Part shown: in pieces, positions 38,381 to 47,426 of the stretch
Layout: every line of letters starts with the position of its first letter
How positions within the stretch are numbered: position 1 is the stretch's first letter
Position numbers and translations under genes: made by a program
The notes under the pieces: generated by a model
Told to the model about the DNA's origin: nothing
The model's database searches: none
Seen by the model: the letters and a program-made list of their open reading frames with translations, nothing else
Source: Isosphaeraceae bacterium EP7
Lineage (GTDB): Bacteria; Planctomycetota; Planctomycetia; Isosphaerales; Isosphaeraceae
Assembly: GCA_038400315.1 (NCBI GenBank)
Contig: CP151667.1
Coordinates: forward strand, 5,467,174-5,531,173
Length of the DNA: 64,000 nucleotides
Direction: 5' to 3'

Positions 38381-40282
38381 ATGTTGGCCCAAAGAGCCGG
38401 GCTGTACCCCTCGCTGCGCATCAATATTCCCCTCGCCCTGTTCGCCGCGTCGCTGCTTTTCGGCTGCAATCGCGGAGTGGACCTCGACAAGGGATCGGGC
38501 GCCGCGGCGACTCCGGATGTGCCCAAGCTGGCCGCCCCACCGGTCGTGCAAGACACGACCCCGAAGTCCGCCGGCGATTCGGACGACCGTCTCTCGGGAT
38601 CCCGGGTGGCCCATCCTTCGAATCTTTCGATCCCGCAGTCACCCAGTCCATTCCGATTCGAGGACATCACCAAGTCTTCGGGCGTCGACTTCGTCCACCT
38701 CTCGGGGATGAACGCCGAGAAGTACTTCCCCAGCGCCAATGGGTCTGGGGCGGCCATCTTCGACTACGACGGCGACGGCAAGATGGACCTCTACTTCGCC
38801 ACCGGTCGCGAACTTCCCGTCGACGCCTCGAGCGCGCCGGGGCCTTCCAACAAGCTCTATCGCAACCTGGGCGGCGGCAAGTTCCAGGACGTCACGGGGA
38901 CCTCGGGGCTGGGATTCCGCGGCTATTGCCACGGGATCATCGTCGGGGACCTCGACCATGACGGCGACCAGGACGTCTTCCTGGCCAATCTCGGCCAGAA
39001 CGTCCTCTTCCGCAACAACGGCGACGGCACGTTCGCCGACGTCAGCAAGGCGGCCGGCATCGACAGACCGGGCTGGTCGTCCGGCGGGGCGGTCATCGAC
39101 TACGACAACGACGGCGACCTCGACCTTTACGTATCCGACTACGGCCGCTGGCATTACCCCGAAGACCATCGGAAATGCACCGGCGAGGGGGACGGCAAGA
39201 CGCTAAGGCTCTACTGCTCGCCCAGGAGTGTCACGACCGTCAAGCATCACCTCTATCGCAACAACGGCGACTTCACCTTCACCGATGCGATTGACGAGGC
39301 ACTCGGCGTCGCCGGGCTCGACGGCAAGAAAGTCGCCCGATCCGACGGCCATGGCTTCGGCGTCGTGACCGCCGACGTCAACGGCGACGGCAAGATCGAC
39401 CTGTACGTGGCCAACGACCTCAACCCTAATTTCCTCTACATCAACAAGGGCGACGGCACCTTCGAGGACGTGACCGACTCGTGGGGCGCGGCCTTCGACG
39501 AGAAAGGCCTGGCGCAATCGGGAATGGGCGTCGACTGCGAGGACATCGACGGCGACGGCCGCCCCGACCTGTTCGTGACCAACTTCCAGAATGAGTACAA
39601 CACGGTCTATCAGAACCTGGGAAACGGGTTCATGGATATGACCGCCTTCTTCGGCCTGGCCGCAGACAGCATCCCCTGGGTTGGCTGGGGCTGCGCCCTG
39701 GGCGACTTCGACAACGACGGCTGGCCCGACGCGTTCGTGACCAATGGTCACGTCGACGACAATCGGGTCGAGCTGGGACAAGCGGGCGACCATGCGCAGC
39801 CCCCCCTGCTCCATCGCAACGAGCCGACCGGCGACACGCGGCGATTCAAGCTCTCGACCCGCGATGTCGGGCCTTACTTCGATACCAAGCACGTCGGCCG
39901 AGGTGCGGCCTTCGGCGACCTGGATGACGACGGCCGGCTCGACATCGTGGTCAGCCATCGCGACGGTGCCCCGGCAATCCTGCTGAATCGGACGCCCGGA
40001 GAGAATCGGTACGTGCGGCTGGACCTCGTCGGCGGAAAGAGCAACCGGAACTCGATCGGGGCTCAGGTCGAGCTCAAAGTGAAGGGCCGGACGATTTATC
40101 GCCAGGTCAAGGGAGGGGTCAGCATGCTGTCATCGCACGACCCTCGGCTCCTGATCGGGGTCGGGCCGAACGAGGTCGTCGAGTCCCTGGTCGTCCGCTG
40201 GCCCTCCGGCGCCGAGATCCGTCAGGCCGACCTGAAGACCAATCAGACCCTCCGGCTCGAGGAGCCGAAGTCCACCCCCTGA
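38381..40282 (+). CDS. CRTAC/FG-GAP repeat lipoprotein with ASPIC-UnbV domain
   Basis: A 633-residue predicted lipoprotein (hydrophobic leader, lipobox LLFGC, Cys28). The body is a run of at least seven FG-GAP/VCBS calcium-binding blade motifs, for example DYDGDGKMDLYF, DLDHDGDQDVFL, DYDNDGDLDLYV, DVNGDGKIDLYV, DIDGDGRPDLFV, DFDNDGWPDAFV and DLDDDGRLDIVV, which should form a beta-propeller. The C-terminal 90 residues are an ASPIC/UnbV domain (NRYVRLDLVGGKSNRNSIGA and VVRWPSGAE). Such proteins are expanded in Planctomycetes and are exposed at the cell surface or periplasm. Their ligands are not known. ATG 38381 has CGGAG about 11 nt upstream and the upstream TTG is not needed. Confidence 0.93.
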   Translation: MLAQRAGLYPSLRINIPLALFAASLLFGCNRGVDLDKGSGAAATPDVPKLAAPPVVQDTTPKSAGDSDDRLSGSRVAHPSNLSIPQSPSPFRFEDITKSSGVDFVHLSGMNAEKYFPSANGSGAAIFDYDGDGKMDLYFATGRELPVDASSAPGPSNKLYRNLGGGKFQDVTGTSGLGFRGYCHGIIVGDLDHDGDQDVFLANLGQNVLFRNNGDGTFADVSKAAGIDRPGWSSGGAVIDYDNDGDLDLYVSDYGRWHYPEDHRKCTGEGDGKTLRLYCSPRSVTTVKHHLYRNNGDFTFTDAIDEALGVAGLDGKKVARSDGHGFGVVTADVNGDGKIDLYVANDLNPNFLYINKGDGTFEDVTDSWGAAFDEKGLAQSGMGVDCEDIDGDGRPDLFVTNFQNEYNTVYQNLGNGFMDMTAFFGLAADSIPWVGWGCALGDFDNDGWPDAFVTNGHVDDNRVELGQAGDHAQPPLLHRNEPTGDTRRFKLSTRDVGPYFDTKHVGRGAAFGDLDDDGRLDIVVSHRDGAPAILLNRTPGENRYVRLDLVGGKSNRNSIGAQVELKVKGRTIYRQVKGGVSMLSSHDPRLLIGVGPNEVVESLVVRWPSGAEIRQADLKTNQTLRLEEPKSTP

Positions 40283-40306
40283 CGAATCGCCGAGAAGACG
40301 AAAAAT

Positions 40307-40347
40307 GAAGGCGGCGGCGAGGAGAAGATCTCCTCGCCGCCGCCTTC
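40307..40347 (+). terminator. Bidirectional terminator between converging genes
   Basis: A perfect 17-bp inverted repeat (40307-40323 with 40331-40347) with a 7-nt loop. It lies 25 bp after the FG-GAP gene and 34 bp from the stop of the converging DUF4340 gene, so it can serve both strands. On the minus strand the sequence after the hairpin starts ATTTTTCG, a good T-tail for the leftward operon. Confidence 0.75.
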
Positions 40348-40380
40348 GTCGCTTCGATGCCGATCGTCTTATCCCCTCGA

Positions 40381-41952
40381 TCAGGGATGACCGCCCATCC
40401 CAGGGAGGTTCAACGGAAACGACGGCTGACCGCCGCCCGGGGGCATCGCCCCTTCGGGCTTCTCAGACTTGGGGCGGATCAGGGCAGCGCGATCCAGAGC
40501 GATGCCGCGGAAGCTGTCGCCCGGCGTGACGTAGTACCAGTCGGCGAAGCGATCGGAGAGACCCTGCACCGTCTTCTGGGCGACGTCGAGCGACAGCTTG
40601 ACCTTCCTGGCCTGTTCGTCGGCCTTGTCCTTCGCGGCCTTCTCTTCAGCGATCCGCTTGGGGTCGCCGGGATCGAGCTGGAAGACGTTCTCGGGGAGTT
40701 CGAGCGGAGGTTCCGGAGGAGCGGGAGGGGGCGGGACCAGCGACGGGTCGTAGGCGACGGTCACCATGAGGTAGCGATTGTCGGCGGCCCCGGCCCCTTC
40801 GGCGGACTTGTCCTTGGGCTTGGCCGCGTCCTTGGCGGGGGCCGTATCCTCGTCGCCCGCGGAGAGGGCCTCGCCGGTGGCGATGGAGACCTCGCCGTAC
40901 CGCAGGGTGTAGACCGCGCCGTCCTCGGTGTAGACCTTCACGTCCCCCTCATTGGAGAGGATGTCGCCGGCCTTGGTGGGGTAGAACCCGCGTGAGCCGA
41001 GCGACGAGACGACCTGCTGCGTGAGCTTGAGGGCCTCGCCGCCACCGGCCTTCAGGTCACGTGAAAGGCCGGGCGGCTTGGGCCGGACACCGACGATCTT
41101 CAGGTCTCCCAGGGCGGTCACCAGGGCCTGGAGCTTTTCGCCGTTCAGCTCCTGGCCGGAGGGCAACTCGCCGTCGAAGGTCCAGGGGCTCGACGCGTCC
41201 TTGCGCTCGATGGTCAGTTTCTCGCCGGGGATGATCGCCATGCGGTCGGGGTCGACCTTGTGGCCATCGAAGACGATCTTGCGGATCTTCGGGCCTTCGA
41301 GCTTGAGCAGGTTGGTCTCGATCCAGTCGCTGAACTTGGTCGAGAGCTCCACCTTCACGTTCACGCCATAGGTCCGCTTCTGCCCGGGCACTCGCACATA
41401 TCGCTGGCCGGGACGCTCGCGGACCTCGTTGCCGATGATGAAATCGGCCAGCACGCGATCGGAGGCATCCTTCAAGGTCACCCGCTTGCCGCGTCCCTTC
41501 AGACTGGTGGTCTTCGCGTCGAGGGGGTCGACCACTCCCAGGGTCTCGTGATCCTCGGCGCGGTCGCTTCGGATGGTGTCCTTGGTCAGGTCGATGACCC
41601 CGGCGGCGGTCTTCGCCAGCCGGTCCTTGGCGTCGGCCGGGTAGTTGTAGTGCGACGGAATTGTCCAGAGGCCCGGCTTCTCGGCCTTGGCGGCCCCCTT
41701 CGCCTGCTCGGCGTCGGGCTTGCCGGGCAGCCTGGTGACCTGGAACGGGAGGGGTGTTGCGGTCGATGCGTCGAAGTCGATGACCTCGAGCGTGGTGCAG
41801 GTGGTCGGGTCGTTGAACTCGGGGAAGAAGGGCTTCCCCTGGTCGTCGAAGGCGGCGGCCGTCGAGGCGTTGCCCGGCAGCCGAACCGCGGCCGCGCCGG
41901 CGAACACGGCCGCCGCCGCGACGAATGCGATCGTCTTCTGGAGGTCGGTCAT
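40381..41952 (-). CDS. DUF4340 domain-containing protein
   Basis: A 523-residue protein with a single N-terminal hydrophobic segment (about residues 8-24), a signal peptide or membrane anchor, then repeated DUF4340-like beta/alpha units. Examples are VRVPGQKRTYGVNVKVELS, LLKLEGPKIRKIVFDG and VYTEDGAVYTLRYGEV. A Pro-rich segment (PPPPAPPEPPLELPENVF) lies near residue 425. DUF4340 proteins are encoded next to Gld-type ABC transporters in many bacteria, as here, and are thought to be an exported partner of the complex. It is the last gene of the leftward operon ABC ATPase, GldFG fusion, DUF4340. Biochemical function is unknown. Confidence 0.88.
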   Translation of the reverse strand: MTDLQKTIAFVAAAAVFAGAAAVRLPGNASTAAAFDDQGKPFFPEFNDPTTCTTLEVIDFDASTATPLPFQVTRLPGKPDAEQAKGAAKAEKPGLWTIPSHYNYPADAKDRLAKTAAGVIDLTKDTIRSDRAEDHETLGVVDPLDAKTTSLKGRGKRVTLKDASDRVLADFIIGNEVRERPGQRYVRVPGQKRTYGVNVKVELSTKFSDWIETNLLKLEGPKIRKIVFDGHKVDPDRMAIIPGEKLTIERKDASSPWTFDGELPSGQELNGEKLQALVTALGDLKIVGVRPKPPGLSRDLKAGGGEALKLTQQVVSSLGSRGFYPTKAGDILSNEGDVKVYTEDGAVYTLRYGEVSIATGEALSAGDEDTAPAKDAAKPKDKSAEGAGAADNRYLMVTVAYDPSLVPPPPAPPEPPLELPENVFQLDPGDPKRIAEEKAAKDKADEQARKVKLSLDVAQKTVQGLSDRFADWYYVTPGDSFRGIALDRAALIRPKSEKPEGAMPPGGGQPSFPLNLPGMGGHP

Positions 41953-42023
41953 CGATCAAGATCCCCGCTGGGGTTGGCTCAAATGGGTTCGTGTGGGCTG
42001 CGTCGGTCCGATCCGGCGAGCCC

Positions 42024-44762
42024 TCAGGCCAGGCGGGTCGGGCTGGCGCCCGTGTTCTCGCGCCTGATCCGGACGCCGAGGACGACGATGCCCAGGAAGA
42101 AGGCCGGCAGCGGGGGGATGAGGATGGCGAGGGTCCGGAACCGGTTCTGGTCCCCGCGGATCTTCCGCTCCAGCTCCGACTTGATGTCCTGGAGCTTGCG
42201 CCGCTTCTGGTTCTCGATGTTGGCCTTGTCGACGTCCAGCCGGCGATTCTCGACCTGCTGGAGATTGGCCAGCATGATCTCCTTGGTGCGGTCGTCCATG
42301 TCGGTGCGGGCACTGACGGCGGCCACCTTCTCGTCGAGCGCCTTCTGGCGCCTGGCCAGGTCGTCGTCCGCGGCCGTCTCGGCGATCTTGGTCTCGGCCT
42401 GGCTCTGGTCGTAGTAATTCTTCGTCTGCGCCTCGAACAGCTCCAGCGTCCTGTGCCTGGGCCGACGCTTGCGCAAGGCGATGAACGAGTCGTCGCCGGC
42501 GAGGGTATCAACGCAGTTGAGCACGAAGGTGACGTTGTCGAAGTCGAGGTTGGCGACCTTCTGACGGCGCAGGTCGAAGAACTGCTCGGAGATCAGGTCA
42601 AGGTCGGCGATGACAACGGCATTGATCGCCGCGGCGGCTTTCTCCTCGGACTTGGCGTCCTTGGCCTCGGCCGGCTTCGAGCCCTGAATCCGAGCGGCCA
42701 ACGTGTAGGCCAGACCGGTCGCAAAGTGACGGCGGCTCTGGTTCAACGGGCCGAGGCCCATGGGGCCCTGCCGGGTCAGGTCGCGGAAGGCAATCGTCCC
42801 GCCCGAGTCGCCCGTCTTCAGCAGCGGTGTGAACTCAAGGCCCGCGACGCCCCTGGGGCGCAACAGGCCGGGGAACAGCATGACGATTTCCTGGAGCCCC
42901 GAGGTCGAGGGCTGGTCGGCGTTGAACGCGTCGTTGCCGGCGTCTCCGCGGCCGACGAAGACGATCTCGGGGGGGAGGTCGCCAAGCTGCGGGTGCGGGT
43001 TGTACGTGCTCCAGACCGTCTCGGTGTTGGGCCAGTCGACGCCCAAAAGGGTCAGGAGCGGGGTCAGATCCCCCTTCGGCTCGGGGGGCTGGCCGCCGCC
43101 GAACATCCCGCCCGGCGGCTGCTTGGGCACCTCGGGGGCGAGTTGGGGGTCGAAGATCGGCATCGGGTCGAGGAACAGCAAGGCCGGTCGGCCCGCCTTG
43201 ACGTAAGCGACCAGCGTGTCGATCTGCGGCTGTGTCAGGGACGACGGCTGGGCCACGAGCAGGCAGTCGAGGTCGGTCGGGATGGGCGCATCGGGCGCGA
43301 CGGAGCTGACGTCGTACTGCTTCTTCAACTCGGTGACGACCGACCATTCGGGGGCCTGGCTCATGGCCCTGAACTCGAATCCGCCAAGAAGCTTGGCGTC
43401 GGTGCCCAGGATGCCCACCTTCTTGCGGGCGCTGCGGGAGGCAACCCGGATTGATCGTGTCAGCTCATATTCAACCGGAAGACCGGGATCGAAGAACGGG
43501 ACGACCACTTCTTCCAGGCCCGACGTGAACGCCACGCCCAGGAAGACGTCGGCGGTCTGCTGCTTGGCCTGGTCGCGGCTGAGCACCCGCCTCGGCTCGA
43601 TGCCGAACCGCGTCTCGGCATCGCGGGCCGCGTCGGAATAGAGCTCGGTGTCGACGAGGTTGAGCTGGACCCGGTTCCCGCCACGGGCGGCGAATTCCTT
43701 GAGCAGGCCGACGAGGCTGGCCTTCGTCTCGACGAACTCGCGGGGCACGTCGGGGCTGATGTACGCCTGGATGTAGACCGGGCGATCGGCCGAGACCTGG
43801 TCGATCAGGCGGATCGACTCCGGAGAGAGCGTCGAGAGCCGCTCCTCGCTGACGTCGGCCCTGGCGCCAGCCCGTGCGATCAGCACGTTCAAGCCCGCCA
43901 GGCCCACGATCAGGGCCAGGCAACGGACCAGGAAGTGGGCCGAGAGCGCCTTGCTCCGGGGCCCGCCCACCCAGTTACGCCGGCCGAGCAGCACCGTGTT
44001 GGCATAGAGCATCGCCGCGGCCAGCGACAGGAAGTAGAAGACGCCCGAGAGCGGCACCACCCCGGAGCCGAAATCCTGGAACTGCGCCGGAACCGAAAGC
44101 GATTCCACCTGCTGCCGCACCACCGGGCCGAACAGCGCCCCGAGCATGCCGAAGTAGACCGCGATGGCGCCGAAGACTGCGCCGAGGATGAAGCCCACCG
44201 TCACGTTGGACGAGAGCAGCGACGCAACCATCCCGATGGCGATCAGCATCGCCCCCATCAGCCAGTAACCCAGGTAGGTCGCGGCAATCACGCCCAGGTC
44301 GGGCTTGCCCAGCCAGGACAGGAGCGGCAGGTGCCCCAGGGCCAGGAAGACCAGCGCAGTGGTGTAGATGCCCAGTGCCGCCAGATACTTACCGAGCACC
44401 ACCTCGACGTCGCGGGCCGGCAGGGTGAGCAGCAGTTCCTCGGTCCCCTGCCTGCGCTCCTCGGCCCAGGCCCCCATCGTGATGGCCGGGATGAAGAAGA
44501 GCAGCAGATAGGGCATCCAGGCGTTGAGCGGGTCGAGGTTGGCCAGGTTGTTGGCGAAGAACTCCGGCTGCCAGAACGCCACCCACGAGCAGACGAAGAC
44601 GAACAAGGTGATGAAGACGTAGCCAGCGGGGTTGCTGAAGTACCCCGAGAAGTTGCGGCGGAAGACCGCCGAGACGATGCTGGGCCGGAACGGGCTGCGA
44701 CGGCGGGGCTGAGAGCCAGCCCCGATGCCGGCTCCGGCCTGTTTCTTCTGGACGGTGGTCAC
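42024..44762 (-). CDS. ABC-2 permease fused to GldG-type auxiliary domain
   Basis: A 912-residue fusion. Residues about 25-290 form an ABC-2 permease of the GldF type with six membrane segments, including the motif EERRQGTEELLLTLP. A seventh helix then precedes a large GldG-like periplasmic domain (about 315-790: SEERLSTLSPESIRLIDQ, VDWPNTETVWSTYNPHP). A long charged coiled coil (about 770-875) and one last C-terminal helix (about 878-898) follow. In gliding Bacteroidetes GldF and GldG are separate proteins and work with the ATPase GldA. Fusion into one chain is common in Planctomycetes. The transported substrate is unknown. The ATPase gene lies 136 bp upstream and DUF4340 71 bp downstream. 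Confidence 0.88.
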   Translation of the reverse strand: MTTVQKKQAGAGIGAGSQPRRRSPFRPSIVSAVFRRNFSGYFSNPAGYVFITLFVFVCSWVAFWQPEFFANNLANLDPLNAWMPYLLLFFIPAITMGAWAEERRQGTEELLLTLPARDVEVVLGKYLAALGIYTTALVFLALGHLPLLSWLGKPDLGVIAATYLGYWLMGAMLIAIGMVASLLSSNVTVGFILGAVFGAIAVYFGMLGALFGPVVRQQVESLSVPAQFQDFGSGVVPLSGVFYFLSLAAAMLYANTVLLGRRNWVGGPRSKALSAHFLVRCLALIVGLAGLNVLIARAGARADVSEERLSTLSPESIRLIDQVSADRPVYIQAYISPDVPREFVETKASLVGLLKEFAARGGNRVQLNLVDTELYSDAARDAETRFGIEPRRVLSRDQAKQQTADVFLGVAFTSGLEEVVVPFFDPGLPVEYELTRSIRVASRSARKKVGILGTDAKLLGGFEFRAMSQAPEWSVVTELKKQYDVSSVAPDAPIPTDLDCLLVAQPSSLTQPQIDTLVAYVKAGRPALLFLDPMPIFDPQLAPEVPKQPPGGMFGGGQPPEPKGDLTPLLTLLGVDWPNTETVWSTYNPHPQLGDLPPEIVFVGRGDAGNDAFNADQPSTSGLQEIVMLFPGLLRPRGVAGLEFTPLLKTGDSGGTIAFRDLTRQGPMGLGPLNQSRRHFATGLAYTLAARIQGSKPAEAKDAKSEEKAAAAINAVVIADLDLISEQFFDLRRQKVANLDFDNVTFVLNCVDTLAGDDSFIALRKRRPRHRTLELFEAQTKNYYDQSQAETKIAETAADDDLARRQKALDEKVAAVSARTDMDDRTKEIMLANLQQVENRRLDVDKANIENQKRRKLQDIKSELERKIRGDQNRFRTLAILIPPLPAFFLGIVVLGVRIRRENTGASPTRLA

Positions 44763-44800
44763 CGGGTCAATCCTCGTTCTGGAAAGTCGGATGAAGGGAG

Positions 44801-44827
44801 CGCCCGGCCTGCGGAGTCGGCCGGGCG
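44801..44827 (-). terminator. Hairpin between ABC ATPase and GldFG genes
   Basis: A perfect 9-bp GC-only inverted repeat (44801-44809 with 44819-44827) and 9-nt loop in the 136-bp gap. It lies inside a probable operon and has no T-tail, so it may tune expression of the downstream genes rather than end transcription fully. Confidence 0.4.
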
Positions 44828-44898
44828 TCGCCGCCGGCGCGGGGGCGCGCCGGGGTCATCTCGGATCGTTCATGGGGGTAGGCTTCGTGCCGCGAGTT

Positions 44899-45627
44899 TC
44901 AGGCGGGCTGCGCGGTAAGCCGGTGGAACTGCTCTTCAAGCGACCGGGCGTCTGGCGCCAGTTCCGAAGGCTTGCCGTCGAAGACGAGCTTGCCATCGTG
45001 GATGAACAGGACGCGATCGGCCACCGGCTCGACTTCCTGGAGGATGTGAGTCGAGACAAGCACGGTCTTCGACTTGCCGAGTTCGCGAATCAGCTGGCGG
45101 ACCCCGCGGATCTGGTTGGGGTCGAGCCCGCTGGTCGGCTCGTCCAGGATGAGGACGTCCGGGTCGTGCAGCAGCGCCTGGGCCATCGAGACCCGCTGGC
45201 GATATCCCTTCGACAGCTTGCCGACCGACTTCTGGGCGACCGAGGCGAGCGAGCATTGGTCGACGACCGCCTCGATCCGCCCCGCGAGCCTGGCACCGGT
45301 CATCCCTCGCGCCGAGCCGAAGAACTTCAGGTGTCCCAGGGGGGTCATGTCGGGATAGAGCGGGCCATTCTCGGGCAGGTAGCCCAGATGCTCCGCGGCC
45401 GAGATCCGGTCGGCCTGCACGTCAATGCCGGCGATCCGCGCCGTCCCTCGGGTGGGGGCGATGAACCCGGTGAGGAGCCGCATCGTGGTCGTCTTGCCCG
45501 CTCCATTCGGCCCCAGGAAGGCGACGACCTGCCCCTTGGGCACGGTGAACGACACGTCCCGGACCGCCAGGAACTGGCCGAATTGCTTGGAGAGACCCAC
45601 GGCCTCGATCATCAACGGACTGCTCAT
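44899..45627 (-). CDS. ABC transporter ATP-binding protein (GldA-like)
   Basis: A 242-residue ATPase. Walker A is GPNGAGKTTT, the Q-loop region is LGYLPENGPLYPDMT, the ABC signature is LSKGYRQRVSMAQALL, Walker B is VLILDEPTSGLDPNQ and the switch His is in VLVSTHILQEVE. It matches the Drug/Gld-type importers or exporters with ABC-2 permeases. ATG 45627 has GGAGGA about 10 nt upstream. It leads an operon with the fused permease/GldG protein and DUF4340, all on the minus strand. It is the last chromosomal gene before the tRNA and mobile element. Confidence 0.93.
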   Translation of the reverse strand: MSSPLMIEAVGLSKQFGQFLAVRDVSFTVPKGQVVAFLGPNGAGKTTTMRLLTGFIAPTRGTARIAGIDVQADRISAAEHLGYLPENGPLYPDMTPLGHLKFFGSARGMTGARLAGRIEAVVDQCSLASVAQKSVGKLSKGYRQRVSMAQALLHDPDVLILDEPTSGLDPNQIRGVRQLIRELGKSKTVLVSTHILQEVEPVADRVLFIHDGKLVFDGKPSELAPDARSLEEQFHRLTAQPA

Positions 45628-45973
45628 AAGATCGACTTCCTCCGACCCATCCCCGGGCAAGCTCCGCCCGGCGACGAGACACCGACGGCCCACATAGGCC
45701 CCGATTATGCATGGCCCGGACGGCGTAACGCAACCATCCCGGCCACATCCGAGGAATGCACGCGGATGTCCGCGAATTCAGCGAACCTCCGGGGCCTCCG
45801 CCCGCTCTCCTCCTATACGCAACGAAGAGTGCGGATCGTTCGCCGGGCCGGGGCAAAACCTTTAACGATCTTGCCCGAGAGCTCGGCCTCCCGTGAATTC
45901 GAGCGATTTCGGCCACCGAGGCCTTCCATCCGGGGCCTCAGCTCGATAAGATTCCCCTCGTCAGACGCAAGTC
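45628..45973 (-). promoter_or_regulatory. Intergenic region between ABC operon and tRNA
   Basis: This 346-bp stretch carries the leftward ABC-operon promoter and, on the other side, the tRNA promoter. On the minus strand TTGCGT (45728-45733) and CATAAT (45704-45709) are spaced 18 bp apart and point at the ATPase gene. A hairpin GAGGCC/GGCCTC at 45918-45939 lies just upstream of the tRNA. I see no protein gene here. Confidence 0.4.
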
Positions 45974-46047
<74 letters not shown>

Positions 46048-46052
46048 TAAAG

Positions 46053-46097
46053 CGGGGCAAGGACTTACGTCGAGTGGTCCCTGCCCCGTTTTCTTTT
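46053..46097 (+). terminator. Intrinsic terminator of the tRNA-Arg gene
   Basis: A 12-bp stem with one mismatch (46053-46064 with 46077-46088) is followed by TTTTCTTTT, 5 bp after the tRNA. It is a strong Rho-independent terminator. Confidence 0.85.
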
Positions 46098-46117
46098 GTC
46101 CCCGATTTTTGTCCCCG
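46094..46117. repeat. Direct repeat pair, possible integrase arm sites
   Basis: TTTTGTCCCCG occurs at 46094-46104 and again at 46107-46117, a 13-bp period, between the tRNA and the integrase gene. Tyrosine integrases bind short direct repeats in this position (arm-type sites). The first copy overlaps the tRNA terminator T-tail. The binding role is inferred. Confidence 0.4.
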
Positions 46118-46127
46118 GAGAACGAAA

Positions 46128-46161
46128 GAGCCCCCCGGACGGTGGCACGTCCGGAGGGCTC
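46128..46161 (-). terminator. Strong hairpin in the integrase leader, T-tail on minus strand
   Basis: A 14-bp stem with one mismatch (46128-46141 with 46148-46161) and 6-nt loop. On the minus strand it is followed by TTTCGTTC, so it fits termination of leftward transcripts that have crossed the integrase gene. On the plus strand it sits about 70 nt upstream of the integrase ATG and could act on its leader. Confidence 0.6.
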
Positions 46162-46229
46162 AGCCGATCACGAACCTCAGCGGCCCGCGAAACGGTGGAT
46201 CAACCGTGGTCCCTGTTGAGGTTCACCCG

Positions 46230-47426
46230 ATGCGGCGACGCGAACCGTTCTTCAAGAAATCCCACCGCGCCTGGTACGTGCACTTCGAGGGCTCCTACAT
46301 CCGTCTCGGGACGGACGAGAAGGAAGCCTGGGCGAAGTTCGACGAGCTCATGGTCGCGAAGAAGCGTGCCGAACGCTTCGTCACCCCCGGCCTCCCGACC
46401 CCTTACTCGCTCGGACGGCTCTACGCCGAATTCCTGGCGTCGGCGTTCGTCGACCGGTCGGAGGCGACCAGGAAGTTCTACGTCGAGAAGCTCGACCCCT
46501 TCGTCGCCCACCTGGGCGAGCAGTTCCCCGCCGACCAGCTCAAGCCGCTCCACGTCGAGCAGTGGATCGCCATCCATCCACGCTGGAAGAAGGGGACGAA
46601 CCGCACGGTCTGGCAGGCCGTCCAGCGGCTCATGAAGTGGGGCGAGCGGAGCGGGCGGACGGCCCACTCCACGGTGTGCGACTACGGCAAGCCGGGGGCG
46701 ACCCGGCGGACGGTGATCATCAGCCCCGAGGATTACGAGAACGTCATCCTCCCGAACATCCGCAGCTCGGCGTTCAAGGAGTTGGTCAACGTCGCCTGGG
46801 AGTGCGGAGCTCGCCCGCAGGAGTTCCTCGAGGCCGAGGCCCGGCACTACGACCCGACGTCGAAGCGGCTCGTCTTCCCCCAGGAGGAGGCCAAGGGCGA
46901 CAAGTGGCCGCGGATCGTCTACCTGTCTGACGAGGCGGTGCCCCTGGTCGAGCGGCTGGTCGCGCTCAGGCCGAAGGGCAAACTCTTCCGGAACCTGAGC
47001 GGTGCCGCCTGGAACAACAGCAGCGTGAATTGCGAGTGGGTCCGGGTCCGGCACCGGCTGGGCTACGCCCGGATGAAGGCCGAGGGGATCGAGCCCTCGG
47101 ACGAGGCGATCGAGAAGAAGGTGGCCACGCTCAAGCCGACCAAGATCGTCAAAGGCCGCGAACGGGAAAAGACAGCAGCCGAGCTTCGCGAGGAAGCCCG
47201 GCTGAAGTGCCGTCAGAAGATGGCGTCGAGGCTCGCCCCGAAATTCTGCCTCTACCACTTCCGCCACTCGTGGCTCGACCGGATGCTCAAGAAGGGCGTC
47301 GACGTCCTGACGTGCGCGATTCTCATGGGTCATCGTGACCCGTCGATGATTGCCAAGACCTACCAGCATCTCTCGCAGTCTCCCGATCACTTGCGGGCCG
47401 CCTTGAACAAAAGATCGGTCGGGTGA
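46230..47426 (+). CDS. int: Tyrosine recombinase/site-specific integrase
   Basis: A 398-residue phage-type integrase. The N-terminal part includes an arm-binding-like region and a SAM-like core-binding domain (about residues 55-150). The catalytic domain has Arg195 (CGARPQEF), a Lys in EAKGDKWPRIVYL, the YxxR box Tyr342-Arg345 (YHFRHSW, with Tyr replacing the usual His), His368 (MGHRDPS) and nucleophile Tyr378 (KTYQHLS). All catalytic positions are filled. ATG 46230 has TGAGG 8 nt upstream, and the open frame before it (to 46074) overlaps hairpins and repeats. It presumably integrates the element into tRNA-Arg. Its 3' end overlaps the convergent excisionase-like gene by 40 bp. Confidence 0.95.
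   Translation: MRRREPFFKKSHRAWYVHFEGSYIRLGTDEKEAWAKFDELMVAKKRAERFVTPGLPTPYSLGRLYAEFLASAFVDRSEATRKFYVEKLDPFVAHLGEQFPADQLKPLHVEQWIAIHPRWKKGTNRTVWQAVQRLMKWGERSGRTAHSTVCDYGKPGATRRTVIISPEDYENVILPNIRSSAFKELVNVAWECGARPQEFLEAEARHYDPTSKRLVFPQEEAKGDKWPRIVYLSDEAVPLVERLVALRPKGKLFRNLSGAAWNNSSVNCEWVRVRHRLGYARMKAEGIEPSDEAIEKKVATLKPTKIVKGREREKTAAELREEARLKCRQKMASRLAPKFCLYHFRHSWLDRMLKKGVDVLTCAILMGHRDPSMIAKTYQHLSQSPDHLRAALNKRSVG

Noticed and set aside
38119-38961. Plus-strand open frame overlapping the FG-GAP lipoprotein start
   Set aside because: It reads a different frame over the Asp/Gly repeats and gives Arg/Ser-rich sequence. The lipoprotein frame has clear signal and repeats.
46074-46229. N-terminal extension of the integrase
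   Set aside because: It covers the tRNA terminator tail, direct repeats and a strong hairpin, and adds no integrase-like sequence. ATG 46230 has a Shine-Dalgarno site.
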